64,000 nucleotides of DNA from Nitrospirota bacterium (lineage in GTDB: Bacteria; Nitrospirota; Nitrospiria; Nitrospirales; UBA8639): contig JAQBUF010000009.1 of NCBI GenBank assembly GCA_027623995.1, positions 1 to 64,000 on the forward strand, given 5' to 3'. The stretch's first letter is position 1. The number at the start of each line of letters is the position of its first letter. The translations under genes were made by a program, and so were the position numbers. Positions 63,067 to 64,000 of this stretch are shown here, in pieces. The notes beneath the pieces are model-generated. The model ran no database searches. It saw only the letters and a list, made by a program, of their open reading frames with translations, and was not told where the DNA came from.

Positions 63067-64000
63067 TCACTCTTTAGCAGGACCATTTTTTACCATCCCA
63101 TATCCCCCTCCCCCAGGCGTCTTAATCCGCAACCGATCATTCGCACGAACTTTTAATTGAGTCTTCCCAGGCAAGACCTTCTCCTCCCCATTGTGAATCA
63201 ACACATTCCGACCAGTCGAACCGGCAACTCCTCCACCCAATCCATACGGCTTTGTCTGCCGTCGATCGGAAAGAATCGTAACCTGGGCATCATGGAGAAA
63301 TTCGATTTCTCGCGTGACGCCTTCACCGCCTTGAAAGGCTCCTGCCCCACCTGTTCCTTCGCGGAGCCCATAGTGAGTGATTCGAAACGGATAGGCATAT
63401 TCCAGCGCTTCGACTGGGGTATTGAGCGTGTTCGTCATATGGGAATGGACCCCACTGGCGCCATGACACTGATGACCTGCCCCCATACCTCCGCCAAGTG
63501 TTTCATAATAGGCGAATGCTCGTTGGCGTTCGGGGTCCCAACCACCGATGGTCACATTGTTCATGGTTCCTTGGCTGGCTGCTGGCATGCGATCAGGACA
63601 AGCTTGCGCTAGTGCGCCAATTAACACATCGACAATTCGTTGTGCGGTTTCTACGTTGCCTGCTGCCACGGCAGCCGGACGTGTGGCATTCACTACCGTG
63701 CCTTCAGGCGCTCGAACCGTCACGGGCCTCATACACCCACTGTTTCCTGGAATATCCAAGCCTAATATACAGCGAAGCACGTAAGCGGTCGCCGACACGG
63801 TAATGGCATACACCGCATTGACGCTGCCTTTGCATTGAGTCGCTGACCCTTCAAAATCGACAATAATTTCTTCACCTTGAATGGTCATCGCCACGGCAAT
63901 CTTGATGGGGTCGGGATCAATCCCGTCATCATCAAGATAGTCTTCGTAGCGATAGGTTCCGTCCGGCAACATGGCAATCAACGTTCGAGTCATTCGCTCG
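63067..64000 (-). CDS. Hydantoinase B / oxoprolinase family protein (partial, runs off the right edge)
   Basis: At least 311 codons; the frame is open to base 64000, so the N-terminal part is outside the window. VDFEGSATQCKGSVNAVYAITVSA, NVETAQRIVDVLIGALAQACP and GHQCHGASGVHSHMTNTLNTPVEALEYAYPFRI are characteristic of HyuB. LPGKTQLKVRANDRLRIKTPGGGGYG ends the protein as usual. These enzymes hydrolyse hydantoins or 5-oxoproline with ATP, together with a HyuA subunit not visible here. Confidence 0.9.
   Translation of the reverse strand, partial: ERMTRTLIAMLPDGTYRYEDYLDDDGIDPDPIKIAVAMTIQGEEIIVDFEGSATQCKGSVNAVYAITVSATAYVLRCILGLDIPGNSGCMRPVTVRAPEGTVVNATRPAAVAAGNVETAQRIVDVLIGALAQACPDRMPAASQGTMNNVTIGGWDPERQRAFAYYETLGGGMGAGHQCHGASGVHSHMTNTLNTPVEALEYAYPFRITHYGLREGTGGAGAFQGGEGVTREIEFLHDAQVTILSDRRQTKPYGLGGGVAGSTGRNVLIHNGEEKVLPGKTQLKVRANDRLRIKTPGGGGYGMVKNGPAKE

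Overview
The window looks like a chromosomal segment of a Nitrospira-type bacterium (phylum Nitrospirota). The inference rests on a compact reductive TCA (rTCA) gene block on the minus strand (aclB, aclA, acn, frdB, frdA, sucC, sucD; 7.7-17.7 kb) and a separate five-gene 2-oxoacid:ferredoxin oxidoreductase operon (29.0-33.3 kb). This is the carbon-fixation gene set described for Nitrospira and Hydrogenobacter. No nitrite-oxidation, ammonia-oxidation or 16S gene is present, so the assignment is inferred and no species is named.

Layout. 0-5 kb is an accessory region: a dispersed repeat, a SIR2-domain defence-like gene and a large partner gene interrupted by an in-frame amber codon, next to a 42-codon remnant of a glyoxalase-fold gene. 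5-7.5 kb holds a SnoaL-like protein, a ParE/RelE toxin-antitoxin pair flanked by a copied 3' end of slyD, slyD itself and a DEDD exonuclease. 7.7-17.7 kb is the rTCA block. 18-25 kb is a minor-pilin and prepilin-peptidase cluster with an oppositely oriented, stop-interrupted patatin gene set inside it, and a LuxR-type regulator at its head. 25-29 kb is housekeeping (rlmB, cysS, a DedA/YqaA-like gene, surE). 29-33.3 kb is the oxidoreductase operon. 33.7-41.6 kb is mixed (M23 peptidase, cutA, lipoprotein, thrH, hydroxyacid dehydrogenase, cation exchanger, TPR protein, SprT, tadA, tRNA-Ser). 42-51.5 kb is a long minus-strand housekeeping run (coaBC, rpoZ, gmk, yicC, nth, hflX, tsaD, clpC). 51.8-60.1 kb carries nadK, arsC-like, J-domain and cytochrome c genes, dnaE and accA. 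60.1-63.05 kb is a second accessory region with three copies of the dispersed repeat around a small secreted protein, a DUF1780-like endonuclease-fold protein and a broken AbiEii-like module. A hydantoinase B-type gene runs off the right edge.

The rTCA block and the oxidoreductase operon would work together. ATP-citrate lyase splits citrate, aconitase makes isocitrate, fumarate reductase and succinyl-CoA synthetase carry fumarate to succinyl-CoA, and the ferredoxin-dependent enzyme carboxylates succinyl-CoA or acetyl-CoA. Isocitrate dehydrogenase, fumarase and malate dehydrogenase must lie elsewhere.

Three things stand out. First, four accessory genes (SIR2 partner, patatin, pilW, AbiEii-like) are each cut by one in-frame stop codon with the frame open on both sides, while every core gene is intact. 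Second, a dispersed intergenic repeat occurs five times with a hairpin whose stem bases change in a compensating way; two copies have a REPIN-like inverted form. Third, the SIR2 two-gene unit is a candidate defence system. A probable ATT start codon for hflX behind a perfect Shine-Dalgarno sequence is a smaller point.
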